Assembly: GCF_002387245.1 (NCBI RefSeq)
Contig: NZ_DGLD01000014.1
Span: 1 to 64,000, forward strand
Reading direction: 5' to 3'
Length of the DNA stretch: 64,000 bases
Origin: Brevundimonas sp. UBA4553
GTDB taxonomy: Bacteria > Pseudomonadota > Alphaproteobacteria > Caulobacterales > Caulobacteraceae
Under the pieces are notes generated by a model. The model was not told the DNA's origin and ran no database searches. It was given only the letters and a program-made list of their open reading frames with translations. The translations under genes and the position numbers were made by a program. Positions 27,034-36,304 of this stretch are shown in pieces (position 1 is the first letter of the stretch; every line of letters starts with the position of its first letter).

Positions 27034-30000
27034 TTAGCGGCTGCGGTTGCGGCGCCTGTCTGTCGGGGCGCCGCCGCCGGGGCGATCGCTTTCGCGACGC
27101 CAGCGCACCGACAGGCTGGCGTCGCCCTCGCCGCCGAACTTGGAACTGACGGCCAGGTTGCGGCGCACCTGCCACTCGACATTGACCGCCGCGCCGCCTT
27201 CGCCGCCGCCGATGACCTCCAGATAGACGTCGTCGGTGATGTAGCGCCCGCCCGCCACGGTCAGGCTGGACGCCTCGCCGCCGAAGGACAGGCGGTCCAG
27301 ACCCGCCAGTTCGCGCAGGTTGCCGATCACATCGAAGCCGCCGCCGCCGGCCAGAGAGGCCACGGCCGAGGCCAGTTGGGCGGCCTCGAAGCCCGACAGT
27401 TGCGACGCCGAGCGGCCGAACAGGACCTGGGACAGGATTTCGTCCTGGGGCAGGGCGGGGGTCGATGTCAGTTCGATCTTGGGCGCCGCCGCCGTGCCGG
27501 TGACCTTGATGGTCGCCGTCAGGGCCGGATCCTCGCGCACGGCGGCCAGGTTCAGGCGGATGCGGGCGGGATCGGTCGACAGGGTGACCGAGCCGGTGTC
27601 GCCGAAGACGAACCGCTTGCCCGCGAACTCATAGTCGCCCCGCACCACATTGGCCGTGCCGGACAGTTCGGGACGGGTGATCGTACCGCGGACGCGAGCA
27701 TTGGCGGTCAGTTCGACGTTCAGGCCGCGGCCGCGCACATGGATTTCGCGTCCGCTGAGATTGAGGTTCAAGCCGATCTGCGGGCCACGCGCCTGGGTCG
27801 GGGTCTCCACCGGGTCGCCGCCCGGGCGATTGATCTCGACCACGTCCATCTTCACCACGCCGTTGGAGCCGGGGAGGTTGGGCGAGATGTTGGCTTCGTC
27901 GATGTTCAGGTCGCCGCTGAGCTGGATGTTGCCGTCGGCGCCCCGCACCGCCGTCAACACGCCGTTGGCGCGGGCCTCGGCGATGTCGTTGTCGATGACG
28001 CGGAAGCGGGTGAGTTCCAGCCGGAGCGTGGAGCCCGAGCCCTGACGCAGGCCGAGGTTGCCGTTGCCGGTCACCGTGCCCTTGATCCCGTCGGCGGCTT
28101 CGAACCGCTCGATCACGGCCTGACCGTCGTCGAAGCGGCTGGCCAGGGTGACGGCTTCCAGACGCAGGCCCGTGGCGCTGTCGCGGAAGGCGCCTTGGGT
28201 CAGGTCGAGGCGGCCGTTGAGGCGGGGGGCGTTCAGCGTTCCGGCCAGGGTGGCGCGTCCCGCAACTTGGCCCGAGAGCGACTGGGCGCCGCCCAGGAAC
28301 AGGTCCCAGATGGGCTGGATCTGACCATTGATGGCGATCTGGCCCGACATGTCGCGGGTCCGGGCGATGGCCAGTCTCAGCGGCGCGGCGGAGGCTTCGA
28401 CCGGCAGGCTGACATCGGCGGAGGCCTGAACCGCCGTTCCATCATTGGCCTGGGCGCGAATGCGCAGGACGCTGTCGGTGAGGTCGGCGTTCAGCGACCC
28501 GTCCACGGCCAGGCCGCGGGGCGCATCGACGCTGCGCAGTTGCTTGAGGTCGATGTTGGCCGACCCGTTCAGGGTGTCGCCCGAGCCTTGCAGCGAGACG
28601 CGGCCTGTGACCTGACCGCGCAGGTCGGGGGCGAGCGATCCCATCTCGATATTGGTCAGATCGACCTGGATGGCGCTGCCGTTCTTGTCCTGCCGAAGCT
28701 CGCCGGCCAGGACGCCGCCCCCGACGCCCAGATCGACGCGGACCACGCGGCCGTCGCCGTTCAGGGCCACGATCGCGGGGGTGCGAGTGGTGAAGGCGAT
28801 CTCACGGACACGGCCGCCGCCACGCAGGGTGACGCTCTGGGCGGGCCCTTGGCGCGAATATTCCCCGGTGCCGTTGAACTGGACCGGCGTGGCGCCGCCG
28901 ACGTCGGCGGCCAGGGTGAAGGGCAGGCGCTCCAGCGTGCCCTGTCCCTTCAGCGACAGGTTGCGCACAACCCAGGTCGAACCCGGCAGCCGGACGTTGC
29001 GGCCAGTGACGTCCAGCACAGCGCTCTGGTCGCCGCCGCCGTCGGTCAGCCGCACCCGGCCATTGGCTTCGCCCAAGGCCAGGAACGCGCCCTGACGCGC
29101 GGTGAAGGTCAGGTCGGCGCTGGAGGGGAAGTTGTTGGACAGGGCGACCGCGCCCTGTGCCGTCACGCCGCCGGCGTTGAGGTCCACCTCGGTCAGGCGG
29201 ATGCGTCCGCCGCCCAGGAAGAAGTTGCCTGACGCTCGGGCGGGACCGTAGTTCGAGCCGGAGTTGAGCACGATGCGCCCGTCCGAGGCGTCGACGCCCT
29301 TGCGGAAGCTCAGGATCAGGTCGGCGTTGGTCAGGATCAGGCCGCTGGCCGAGACCTTGTCGAAGGAGGCGCGCAGGTCGGCCCGGGGCTGGGCCAGGGT
29401 GCCGGTCAGGGCGCCGTTGCCGTCCATGGCCCCGTCGATGGCGACCGGACCCACGCCAAAGGGACCGCGAGCGGCCCAGTCCAGGGCCAGGCGCAGTTTG
29501 GACCCTTCGATCAGACCCTTGGCGCCCATCCGGCCGGCGGCGCCCGTCAGTTCGCTGCGGTCAATGGAGATGACGCCTTGATGGAGAGAGCCTGCGGCCT
29601 GAAGGCGCGGCGTCTGGCCGAGCAGGCGATCCAGTTCGTCCATGCCGATGGCCATGCGGGACCCGCGCCCGTCGAAGCTGAGCGTCCAGGGCGCGCCGGG
29701 TCGCGCCGAGGCGGCGCGGATCGGTCCTTTGAAGGAGCCCTTGGCGCCCTTGCGGATGCGCGAGATGTCGGTCAGGTCGGCCTGGCCGGAGAAGGTCAGG
29801 CCGCCGGTGATGCTGCGTCCGCCCGATCCCGTCAGAACCAGGCCCTGGCCGCGGCCGTCGATCTTCTTGAGCAGGAAGGCGCCGTCGGTGGTGCGGGCGG
29901 CCTCCAGCTGGATGCGCGGCGTCGGACCCAGCAGGGCGCCGATGATGCCGGCGCTCGATCCGCCGGCCGCGCGAATGTCGGTCGTGACATCGATGCGCCC

Positions 30001-31266
30001 GCGATTGGCCGCGATGTTCAGCGGTCCCGAAATCCGCGTGGCGCGATAGCTGGCGATGTCGGTCGCCAGCAGGCTGGCCGAGCCGTGCAGGGTCCAGACA
30101 TTGGCGTCGCCCTTGAACACGCCGGTGTAGGCCGAGGCGCCCGCCAGGGGGCGGCCGATCAGGCGGCTGAGGGAGGGCGTGGTGAGTTCCAGACTGACGC
30201 CGTCGGGGGCGGTCCGGTCCTTGAGCCGGATCAGGCCCTGGGCGCGCGACTGGATGTTGTCCGCGCTGAGATTCCACGCCATGCCCTGGAAACCGTCGCG
30301 GTTCCTGTCGGGCACGGTGGCGAAGCCGAAGCGGGCGGTGCGGCCGATCCGTTCGACGAAGGGCGCGAGCAGGTCGGAGCCCGAGAAGTCGGCGGCGCCC
30401 GCGATGCGCGAGCCGTCCTTGCTGTAGCGGCCCTTGACCGACAGGGGGGTGAAGTCGCCCGTCCGCATTACGACGTCGACAATCTCGCCGTTCACCAGGG
30501 CGACGGCGGAGAAGGGTTGATCCGGGGAATAGCCCAGGGTGCCGGCGATAGGCCCGCCTTGGGCCTCGTTGGCGCGCAGGTTGACGCGGAGGTCTTCGGG
30601 CTTCTTGCCGATGACGGCGGCCAGCCGCAGGTAGTCGCCCTTGCGGCTGAGGCTGTAGGCGTTGACGTTGGCGATCTTGTCGCCCTTGCGCGGCAGCTCG
30701 GCGTCGCCGCTCAGGGTCCAGCGACCGTATTCCTTCGAGAAGTTCTCCATCAGTTCGACGTTGGCGCTGAAACGGTCGATGTCGATGGTCAGGGCCTGCG
30801 GGCCGCCCGGCTCGGTGCGCGGCTCCAGCAGCGGCCGGCGGATCAGGCGGATCTGGTCGGCCGTGATTTCCTTGGCGTGGAAGCGCCGCGCCAGAAGCGG
30901 CCAGTATGACCAGTCCACGCGGACATTGGTCGCCTCCAGCCAGACGCCGTCAGCATCCGTCACGGTGACGCGGCCCAGCGTGAAGTCGTCGAAAAGGTCG
31001 CCCTTCAGGCCCTCGACGTTGATCCGGCCGTAACGGCTGATCTTCTTGCCGGCGACGAAGCTGGTGATCAGCTCACGCCCGGAATCCGAGACCAGATACA
31101 TCCGTCCGCCCACCGCGGCGATGATCGCCAGCGCCACCAGGGACGCCACCACGATGCCGGAGATGAAGGCGATCCATTGAAGGCGCGTGCGCTTGCGCCT
31201 GGCCTTCTTCGCCGGAGTTTCGGCGGGGGCGTCCGTTTCGGGCTCGGTGGGCGGGAGGTCGGTCAA
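27034..31266 (-). CDS. tamB: translocation and assembly module subunit TamB
   Basis: 1410-residue inner-membrane-anchored periplasmic protein which, with TamA, helps build outer membrane proteins and moves phospholipids between membranes. A Lys/Arg-rich cytoplasmic start is followed by one membrane helix (about residues 30-52). Then comes a very long beta-strand-rich taco-like region with repeating G-x-L-x-G patterns, and the DUF490 domain at the end (GLNVELTANARVRGTITRPELSG onward). A C-terminal Arg-rich tail is unusual. The start overlaps the tamA stop by ATGA, forming a tamA-tamB unit. Confidence 0.94.
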   Translation of the reverse strand: MTDLPPTEPETDAPAETPAKKARRKRTRLQWIAFISGIVVASLVALAIIAAVGGRMYLVSDSGRELITSFVAGKKISRYGRINVEGLKGDLFDDFTLGRVTVTDADGVWLEATNVRVDWSYWPLLARRFHAKEITADQIRLIRRPLLEPRTEPGGPQALTIDIDRFSANVELMENFSKEYGRWTLSGDAELPRKGDKIANVNAYSLSRKGDYLRLAAVIGKKPEDLRVNLRANEAQGGPIAGTLGYSPDQPFSAVALVNGEIVDVVMRTGDFTPLSVKGRYSKDGSRIAGAADFSGSDLLAPFVERIGRTARFGFATVPDRNRDGFQGMAWNLSADNIQSRAQGLIRLKDRTAPDGVSLELTTPSLSRLIGRPLAGASAYTGVFKGDANVWTLHGSASLLATDIASYRATRISGPLNIAANRGRIDVTTDIRAAGGSSAGIIGALLGPTPRIQLEAARTTDGAFLLKKIDGRGQGLVLTGSGGRSITGGLTFSGQADLTDISRIRKGAKGSFKGPIRAASARPGAPWTLSFDGRGSRMAIGMDELDRLLGQTPRLQAAGSLHQGVISIDRSELTGAAGRMGAKGLIEGSKLRLALDWAARGPFGVGPVAIDGAMDGNGALTGTLAQPRADLRASFDKVSASGLILTNADLILSFRKGVDASDGRIVLNSGSNYGPARASGNFFLGGGRIRLTEVDLNAGGVTAQGAVALSNNFPSSADLTFTARQGAFLALGEANGRVRLTDGGGDQSAVLDVTGRNVRLPGSTWVVRNLSLKGQGTLERLPFTLAADVGGATPVQFNGTGEYSRQGPAQSVTLRGGGRVREIAFTTRTPAIVALNGDGRVVRVDLGVGGGVLAGELRQDKNGSAIQVDLTNIEMGSLAPDLRGQVTGRVSLQGSGDTLNGSANIDLKQLRSVDAPRGLAVDGSLNADLTDSVLRIRAQANDGTAVQASADVSLPVEASAAPLRLAIARTRDMSGQIAINGQIQPIWDLFLGGAQSLSGQVAGRATLAGTLNAPRLNGRLDLTQGAFRDSATGLRLEAVTLASRFDDGQAVIERFEAADGIKGTVTGNGNLGLRQGSGSTLRLELTRFRVIDNDIAEARANGVLTAVRGADGNIQLSGDLNIDEANISPNLPGSNGVVKMDVVEINRPGGDPVETPTQARGPQIGLNLNLSGREIHVRGRGLNVELTANARVRGTITRPELSGTANVVRGDYEFAGKRFVFGDTGSVTLSTDPARIRLNLAAVREDPALTATIKVTGTAAAPKIELTSTPALPQDEILSQVLFGRSASQLSGFEAAQLASAVASLAGGGGFDVIGNLRELAGLDRLSFGGEASSLTVAGGRYITDDVYLEVIGGGEGGAAVNVEWQVRRNLAVSSKFGGEGDASLSVRWRRESDRPGGGAPTDRRRNRSR

Positions 31267-33056
31267 AACGCTTGGCCGATGCTGATGTAGAGCTGGAAGT
31301 CGGCGTCGCCCTCGCGCTTGTCGAGCGGGACGGCGATGTCGGCGCGGACCGGGCCGAAGGGCAGCTTGTAGCGAACCCCCACCCCGGCGCCGTAGCGAAG
31401 ATTGTTGAAGTTCGGCGTCTCCTGGAAGCCGACGGCGCCGGCGTCGATGAAGGCTACAGCCTGGAATTTCGCGCCGATGTCGCGACGCACCTCGAACGAG
31501 GTCTCGAACAGCGACAGGCCGCCGCGCGGGGTGTTGTCGGGCAGGCGCGGGTTGATGCTCTGATAGGAATAGCCGCGCACCGACCCGCCGCCACCGGAGT
31601 AGAAGAGGCGGTCCGATGGCACCGTCAACTCCTCGCCGCCGATGATCGAGCCGATGCGCAAGCGCCCGGCCAGCACGGTCTTGGCCCCGTCCTGCAAGGG
31701 GAGATAGGCGGTGGCCTGTCCCTCGGTGCGCACGAAGAAGACGCTGTCTTCGCCGGCCACTGCCGTCGGCTGGGCCGAGACGTAGAGGCGGTAGCCCTGC
31801 GTCGGATCCAGCGGATCATTGGAGCGGTCCATGTAGGCGGAGCCGCGGGTGGTCAGGATGGCCAGGTCGCGATCGAAGGTCACCGGTTCCTGGGTGTCAG
31901 GATCGAAGCGGTTTTCGGTATAGCGGCCCGCGTCCAGCCCCACGCCATAGGTGAAGAAGGAGGTCTTGCCGATGCGCTGGGACAGGTCGGCGTTCACAGA
32001 GACGGCGCTGCGGTCGTAGGCGTCCGTCTGTTCGTTGACGAGGTAGGACGACAGCTTGAGGGTGCGCCCTGGCCGCCGCCAATGGGGCAGGCTGACCTCG
32101 CCGCCCAGACGGCTGTCGATGCTGGCGAAGCGGCCGCCGTACTTCAGCGTGGCGGCCCGGCCGAACCGGTTGTAGCGCGTCTGGAACACGTCCACGCCGG
32201 CGCCCTCGGCGGTCGAATAGGTGGCGCCGGCCTCCAGCAGGCTGCGAGGGCGGTCGGCCAGGGTGACCATGACGGGACGCAGACCCTCGGGGGTGATCTG
32301 ATCCAGCGGCGCCAGAGAAACGCCGACGCCTTCATAGACCCCCGTGTCGAGCAGTCGTCGCTCCAGTTCCGCGACATCCTCGGGATCGTAGCGATCGCCG
32401 GAGGTCCACGGCGCCAGACCAGCCACCCAGTCGGGATTGGTGGGGCCGCGCGTGCGCACGAGAACGCCATCCAGTCGCACCAGGGCTCCGGAGGAGATGT
32501 TGAAGTTGGGCTGAACGGTGAAGGTCGCGTGATCGACCACGACGCGGCGAGGCTCGGCCTTAGCGTCGGCGTAACCCTCGCGGGTCAGGCCCGCCACGAT
32601 CCGCCCCTCGGCGGCCAGGACCTCGGCGGCCCGGCCCGGATCGCCGGGTTTCAGGGCGAGATCCTTCGTGACCGTCTGCTCGGTGACCGCGTCGGGGACG
32701 GGAGCGATCCAGTTGATCTGGGTGTCGGCGAGCACGAACCGGCGGCCGGGCGTGACGGTGATCACGGCGACGGGCGTCTCTTCGCCCTCCACGTCGTCCT
32801 GCAGCGTGGGTTGGTAGTAACCTTCCGAGCGCAGGAGGGCCTGAGCGGCCTCCATGGCGCTGCGGGCGCGCCGACGCGCCTCGAAGCGATTGGCCGGGGC
32901 GGCGTCGACCTGGCCCACGGCCTGTTCCAGTTGGCGACGCAGCTCAGGGTCGACCTCGCCGCGGATCTGGGCTTTCGGCACATCCGCCAGGACGGCGTGG
33001 CCGCAAAGGGCCCAGAGCGCCGCACTGGCGAAAAGGAGGTGGGACCTCGACGTCAA
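31263..33056 (-). CDS. tamA: outer membrane assembly protein TamA
   Basis: 597-residue BamA/Omp85 family protein. A signal peptide (about 24 residues, ending AVLA) leads to POTRA domains over about residues 25-270, and the C-terminal 320 residues form the barrel; the signature GGGSVRGYSYQSINP lies at about residues 480-495, matching the (V/I)RG(Y/F) loop-6 motif. It ends QLYISIGQAF, with the aromatic terminal residue typical of the family. It is coupled to tamB by overlap, and preceded by a small lipoprotein gene 56 bases upstream on the same strand. Confidence 0.95.
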   Translation of the reverse strand: MTSRSHLLFASAALWALCGHAVLADVPKAQIRGEVDPELRRQLEQAVGQVDAAPANRFEARRRARSAMEAAQALLRSEGYYQPTLQDDVEGEETPVAVITVTPGRRFVLADTQINWIAPVPDAVTEQTVTKDLALKPGDPGRAAEVLAAEGRIVAGLTREGYADAKAEPRRVVVDHATFTVQPNFNISSGALVRLDGVLVRTRGPTNPDWVAGLAPWTSGDRYDPEDVAELERRLLDTGVYEGVGVSLAPLDQITPEGLRPVMVTLADRPRSLLEAGATYSTAEGAGVDVFQTRYNRFGRAATLKYGGRFASIDSRLGGEVSLPHWRRPGRTLKLSSYLVNEQTDAYDRSAVSVNADLSQRIGKTSFFTYGVGLDAGRYTENRFDPDTQEPVTFDRDLAILTTRGSAYMDRSNDPLDPTQGYRLYVSAQPTAVAGEDSVFFVRTEGQATAYLPLQDGAKTVLAGRLRIGSIIGGEELTVPSDRLFYSGGGGSVRGYSYQSINPRLPDNTPRGGLSLFETSFEVRRDIGAKFQAVAFIDAGAVGFQETPNFNNLRYGAGVGVRYKLPFGPVRADIAVPLDKREGDADFQLYISIGQAF

Positions 33057-33112
33057 GCTGGAGCCTTGGTTCAGAGTGGAAGAGCCGGAGAGGGACGCCG
33101 TCCGGGCCGAAG

Positions 33113-33388
33113 TCAGTAGAACAGCGTCTCGCTTTCAGGCTGCACCGTCTGTTCCGAGGTGCGTTGTTCCGGCGGCAGGGTGTCGACCGGGGCGGGCGCT
33201 TCCGTCGCAGCAGGCGCGGGGGCCTCGGCCACGGTCGGAGCAGCGGCCTCCTCGGCGGCCGGAGCCGCCGGCGCTTCAGTTTCAATCTCGACCGATTCGT
33301 ACTGGCGCGGCTCGTCGCAGGCGGAGAGGAGGGCGGCGGCGCCAAGCGACGAGGCCAGCAGCAAACGTTTTACAATCAACCGGTTCAT
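33113..33388 (-). CDS. small Ala/Pro/Glu-rich lipoprotein
   Basis: 91 residues. A signal with lipobox LLSAC at about residue 20-24 is followed by a low-complexity mature part rich in Ala, Pro and Glu with repeats of APAA and EAPA, ending SETLFY. It lies 56 bases before tamA, on the same strand, so it is probably in the tam operon. ATG 33388 is chosen over ATG 33394 because the GGGGGAAG ribosome site lies nearer to the right distance; both are possible. Function unknown; an elongated tether is plausible. Confidence 0.68.
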   Translation of the reverse strand: MNRLIVKRLLLASSLGAAALLSACDEPRQYESVEIETEAPAAPAAEEAAAPTVAEAPAPAATEAPAPVDTLPPEQRTSEQTVQPESETLFY

Positions 33389-33456
33389 ATGCATTTCTTC
33401 CCCCTATGGGGTGGCAAACGCCGACTTTGGCGCAGGGTTCCGTCCCTTTGTTGACT

Positions 33457-33481
33457 GAACGCCAATGAACCGCAACTGAAC
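33457..33481 (-). promoter_or_regulatory. triple GAAC repeat, possible LexA-type operator for the lipoprotein-tam operon
   Basis: GAAC occurs at 33457, 33467 and 33478. The last two are separated by exactly seven bases, as in an alphaproteobacterial LexA box. The cluster lies in the gap upstream of the leftward lipoprotein-tamA-tamB unit, about 80 bases from its start. There is no known reason for SOS control of tam genes, so this may be another regulator's site or chance. Confidence 0.3.
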
Positions 33482-33504
33482 CCGTCCCGCGGTATGGCGG
33501 AATG

Positions 33505-34590
33505 TCACTTTCGCCATTCGATCAGGGCCTGATCCAGCGACAGATCGGGTCGATCTGACGCCGTCGCAGGAGCGTCGCCGTCGAAACGTGGCGCGGGCGC
33601 GGGTTGACGGATTCCCGCATTCAGGAAGGTCCCGCGCGCCTGATTGTGGGGGTGGTCGGGGGCCTCGGCCATTGTCAGCACCGGCGTGACGCAGGCCTCG
33701 GTTCCGGCGAAGTGAGCGGCCCAGTCGTCGCGGTCGCGTGTGGCGAACCGGGCGGCGAAACGGGCCTGAAGGGCGGGCCAGTCGCTGCGATCGAACTGCG
33801 GCGCCTCTTCCGGCGTGAGACCGAGCCCGACGAGCAGGGCGGCGTAGAAGCGGGGCTCCAGCGCGCCAACGGCGACAAACCCGCCGTCACGGCAGGCGTA
33901 GCAACGATAGAAGGGGGCTCCGCCGTCCAGCAGGTTGGCCTGACGCTCGTCATTCCACAGGCCCCGCGACTGGAGCCCGTGGAACAGACCGGTCAGCAGA
34001 GCCGAGCCGTCGGTCATGGCGGCGTCGACGACGCGCCCGCGCCCGGTGGTCCGGGCTTCCAGCATCGCCGCCAGTACGCCGCTGACCAGCATCATGGCGC
34101 CGCCGCCGTAGTCGCCGACGAGATTCAGGGGCGGGCTTGGCGGCTGGTCGCCCGGCCCCATCGGGTGAAGCGCGCCGGACAGGGCGATGTAGTTGATGTC
34201 GTGCCCCACCTGATCGGCCATCGGCCCTGTCTGTCCCCAACCGGTCACGCGGCCGTAGACCAGACGTGGGCTGCGCGCGGCGCAGGTCTCGGGGCCAAGG
34301 CCCAGCCGTTCCATCACGCCGGGACGAAAGCCCTCGATCAGGGCGTCGGCGCTGTCGATCAGGCCCAGCACCTTGTCGCGCTCCTCGGCGGATTTCAGGT
34401 CCACCGGCACGGCGCGGCGGCCGCGATGTAGCACCGCGCCCCCGACCTCGTCGAAGACGGCGGCCGTCGCGCCGCCGCCGCGGGTCAGTCGCAGGACCTC
34501 CGCCCCCATGTCAGCCAGCATCATGCCGGCGAAGGTGACCGGCCCCAGGCCGTCGATTTCGATGATGCGCAGTCCGGCGAGTGGTCCCAT
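33505..34590 (-). CDS. CaiB/BaiF family CoA transferase, alpha-methylacyl-CoA racemase-like
   Basis: 361 residues, family III CoA transferase fold. It starts LAGLRIIEIDGLGPVTFAGMMLADMGAEV, the family N terminus, and has SADALIEGFRPGVMERLGLGP. The catalytic pair of alpha-methylacyl-CoA racemase is present: His in GHDINYIALSGALH and Asp in NLVGDYGGGAMM. This suggests epimerisation of 2-methylacyl-CoA, as in branched fatty acid breakdown, rather than CoA transfer. The length is typical. It is a single gene with its own upstream region; the nearest fatty-acid genes are 18 kb away in the window. Confidence 0.88.
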   Translation of the reverse strand: MGPLAGLRIIEIDGLGPVTFAGMMLADMGAEVLRLTRGGGATAAVFDEVGGAVLHRGRRAVPVDLKSAEERDKVLGLIDSADALIEGFRPGVMERLGLGPETCAARSPRLVYGRVTGWGQTGPMADQVGHDINYIALSGALHPMGPGDQPPSPPLNLVGDYGGGAMMLVSGVLAAMLEARTTGRGRVVDAAMTDGSALLTGLFHGLQSRGLWNDERQANLLDGGAPFYRCYACRDGGFVAVGALEPRFYAALLVGLGLTPEEAPQFDRSDWPALQARFAARFATRDRDDWAAHFAGTEACVTPVLTMAEAPDHPHNQARGTFLNAGIRQPAPAPRFDGDAPATASDRPDLSLDQALIEWRK

Positions 34591-34692
34591 GAGCGAGAAG
34601 CTAGACCGGAACGGGGCGGGGGCGACACGAGATTCTCGGCGTTCGCCACGCCGATCGAGGTCGCAAACCCATTGATCGGCCTGGAAAGCGGT

Positions 34693-34725
34693 TTTCTGAG
34701 GAGGCGAGACGGATTTCCTCAGAAA
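34693..34725. repeat. perfect 10-bp inverted repeat in the gap before tRNA-Lys
   Basis: Arms 34693-34702 and 34716-34725 are exact reverse complements, separated by 13 bases. The element lies 100 bases upstream of the leftward CoA transferase gene start and 125 bases upstream of the rightward tRNA. It is AT-richer than the surroundings. It does not end either transcript, so it is more likely an operator than a terminator. The rest of the 260-base gap shows nothing I can name. Confidence 0.45.
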
Positions 34726-34850
34726 TACCCCTCATCTCTCGGTCCAGCCCCTTGACCTGCATTCACGAATGAACCAGAAACCGCCTCCGCAAACAGGCGC
34801 TGCGCCGGTTCGCGGAAAAGCAATCCAAGTGGTTGTTTTCAGAAAAATGT

Positions 34851-34927
34851 GCGCCCCTAGCTCAGTTGGTTAGAGCATCTGACTTTTAATCAGAGGGTCC
34901 TCGGTTCGAGCCCGAGGGGGCGTACCA
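34851..34927 (+). tRNA. tRNA-Lys (anticodon UUU)
   Basis: 77 bases fold as a cloverleaf. The acceptor stem is GCGCCCC with GGGGCGT, ending in discriminator A plus encoded CCA. The D arm is GCTC-AGTTGGTTA-GAGC. The anticodon arm is TCTGA-CTTTTAA-TCAGA, with anticodon TTT for lysine. The T arm is CTCGG-TTCGAGC-CCGAG. The encoded 3' CCA is as expected. The base pair 1-72 is G-T. No integrase or duplicated tRNA end is next to it, so I see no sign of an integrated element. Confidence 0.96.
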
Positions 34928-35027
34928 TTTTCCCCCTACAATCTGGCGATCTGCGATGCTGGCGCGATGCGCTCAGCGTCTATGTCTGACGAACGCAGCT
35001 CCGCCGTGAAAACCTCAATAGCTACGC

Positions 35028-35062
35028 TGGACTGCGCATTTTTCGGAACATATCATGAACGA
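35028..35062 (+). promoter_or_regulatory. predicted promoter with LexA box over the -10, apparently leaderless
   Basis: A TGGACT (35028-35033) and a TATCAT (35051-35056) are 17 bases apart, as for a housekeeping promoter, and transcription would start near 35062-35063, i.e. on the ATG. The LexA operator GAAC-N7-GAAC (35046-35060) covers the -10 box. There is no ribosome-binding site before the ATG, which fits a leaderless mRNA. The 130 bases from the tRNA to this point hold no other feature I can name. Confidence 0.65.
35046..35060 (+). promoter_or_regulatory. LexA (SOS) box of the radical SAM/UdgX operon
   Basis: GAAC, ATATCAT, GAAC: an exact match to the alphaproteobacterial LexA operator. 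It ends two bases before the ATG of the radical SAM gene and overlaps the -10 box, the best position for repression. Only about one such match is expected by chance in a window of this size and base composition, and two lie directly upstream of DNA-metabolism genes here. Confidence 0.8.
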
Positions 35063-36304
35063 ATGGCGCGTATCGAACTCCGGCGAAAGCTGTCCGTCTT
35101 GTCCGACGCGGCCAAATACGACGCTTCATGCGCGTCATCGGGAGCGACAAAACGCAATTCCCTGAATGGCAAGGGCGTGGGCTCGACCGAGGGCATGGGC
35201 ATCTGTCACGCCTATACGCCGGACGGGCGGTGCGTCAGCCTGCTGAAGATCCTGCTGACGAACTTCTGCATCTATGACTGCGTCTATTGCATCAACAGGA
35301 CGTCCTCGAATGTGGAGCGGGCGCGGTTCACGATCGAGGAAGTCGTCGACCTGACCCTGGCCTTCTACAAGCGCAACTATATCGAGGGGTTGTTCCTGTC
35401 GTCGGGGGTCATCCGTTCGGGCGACTACACGATGGAGCAGTTGGTGGAGGTCGCGCGCCGGCTGCGCGAGGACCACGATTTTCGCGGCTATATCCACCTC
35501 AAACTCATTCCCGAGGCAGACGAACGGCTGGTGGCCCTGGCCGGCCGCTATGCGGATCGATTGTCGGCCAATATCGAGTTGCCGCGAGACGAGGCCCTGG
35601 GGCGGCTGGCGCCGGAGAAGGACGCGCGGCTGATCCGCAAGACCATGGCCCAGGTGCGTCTGGGGCTGGAGGCGGCCAAGCCGGAGAAACGCGACCGTCA
35701 GCGGCCGCCCGCCTTCGCCCCGGCCGGACAGTCGACCCAGTTGATCGTGGGCGCCGACGGGGCGCCGGACACCGAGATCCTGGATCGAAGCGCGTCCCTG
35801 TACGGCGGATACGGCCTGCGTCGGGTTTATTATTCTGCCTTCAGCCCCATCCCCGACAGTTCCAGCGTCCTGCCTCTGTCGAAACCGCCGTTGATGCGGG
35901 AACACCGGCTGTATCAGGCGGACTGGCTGATGCGCTTCTATGGGTTCAGCGCGCCGGAGATCGGCGAGGGCGCATCGGACGGCATGCTTGATCTGGCCAT
36001 TGATCCCAAGCTGGCCTGGGCTCTGAAGCGGCGCGACAGCTTTCCTGCTGACGTCAACGCCGCGTCTCGCGAAGTCCTTTTGCGCGTGCCGGGTCTGGGC
36101 GTGAAGGCGGTGGATCGCATCCTGTCCGTTCGTCGCTATCGCACGCTGAGGCTGGAGGATGTGGCCCGGCTGACGCGGTCGATCGACAAGGTGCGCCCTT
36201 GGATCGTCGCCCTGGACTGGACGCCGGGCGGTTTGACGGACGCCATGGACCTGCGCGCGCGCCTGGCGCCCCCGCGGGCGCCCGAGCAGTTGAGCCTGTT
36301 CTGA
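35063..36304 (+). CDS. radical SAM protein of the putative DNA modification/repair family
   Basis: 413 residues. The 4Fe-4S cluster motif is CIYDCVYC (Cys69, Cys73, Cys76) in the family's CxxxCxxC form. The start ELRRKLSVLSDAAKYDASCASSG and the GKGVGSTEGMGICHAYTPDGRC segment are hallmarks of a group found next to UdgX/DUF4130 genes. The C-terminal third has a helix-hairpin-helix (VLLRVPGLGVKAVDRIL), which binds DNA. ATG 35063 fits family length and lies just after the LexA box. It overlaps the next gene by one base. Presumed to alter or repair DNA bases; the reaction is not known. Confidence 0.88.
   Translation: MARIELRRKLSVLSDAAKYDASCASSGATKRNSLNGKGVGSTEGMGICHAYTPDGRCVSLLKILLTNFCIYDCVYCINRTSSNVERARFTIEEVVDLTLAFYKRNYIEGLFLSSGVIRSGDYTMEQLVEVARRLREDHDFRGYIHLKLIPEADERLVALAGRYADRLSANIELPRDEALGRLAPEKDARLIRKTMAQVRLGLEAAKPEKRDRQRPPAFAPAGQSTQLIVGADGAPDTEILDRSASLYGGYGLRRVYYSAFSPIPDSSSVLPLSKPPLMREHRLYQADWLMRFYGFSAPEIGEGASDGMLDLAIDPKLAWALKRRDSFPADVNAASREVLLRVPGLGVKAVDRILSVRRYRTLRLEDVARLTRSIDKVRPWIVALDWTPGGLTDAMDLRARLAPPRAPEQLSLF

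Noticed and set aside
27376..29232. A 618-codon plus-strand open frame inside tamB
   Set aside because: It is antisense to tamB, shows no family motif, and is a product of the GC-rich third codon position.
34851..35062. A genomic island inserted at tRNA-Lys
   Set aside because: There is no integrase, no repeat of the tRNA 3' end, and the next genes look native in base use.
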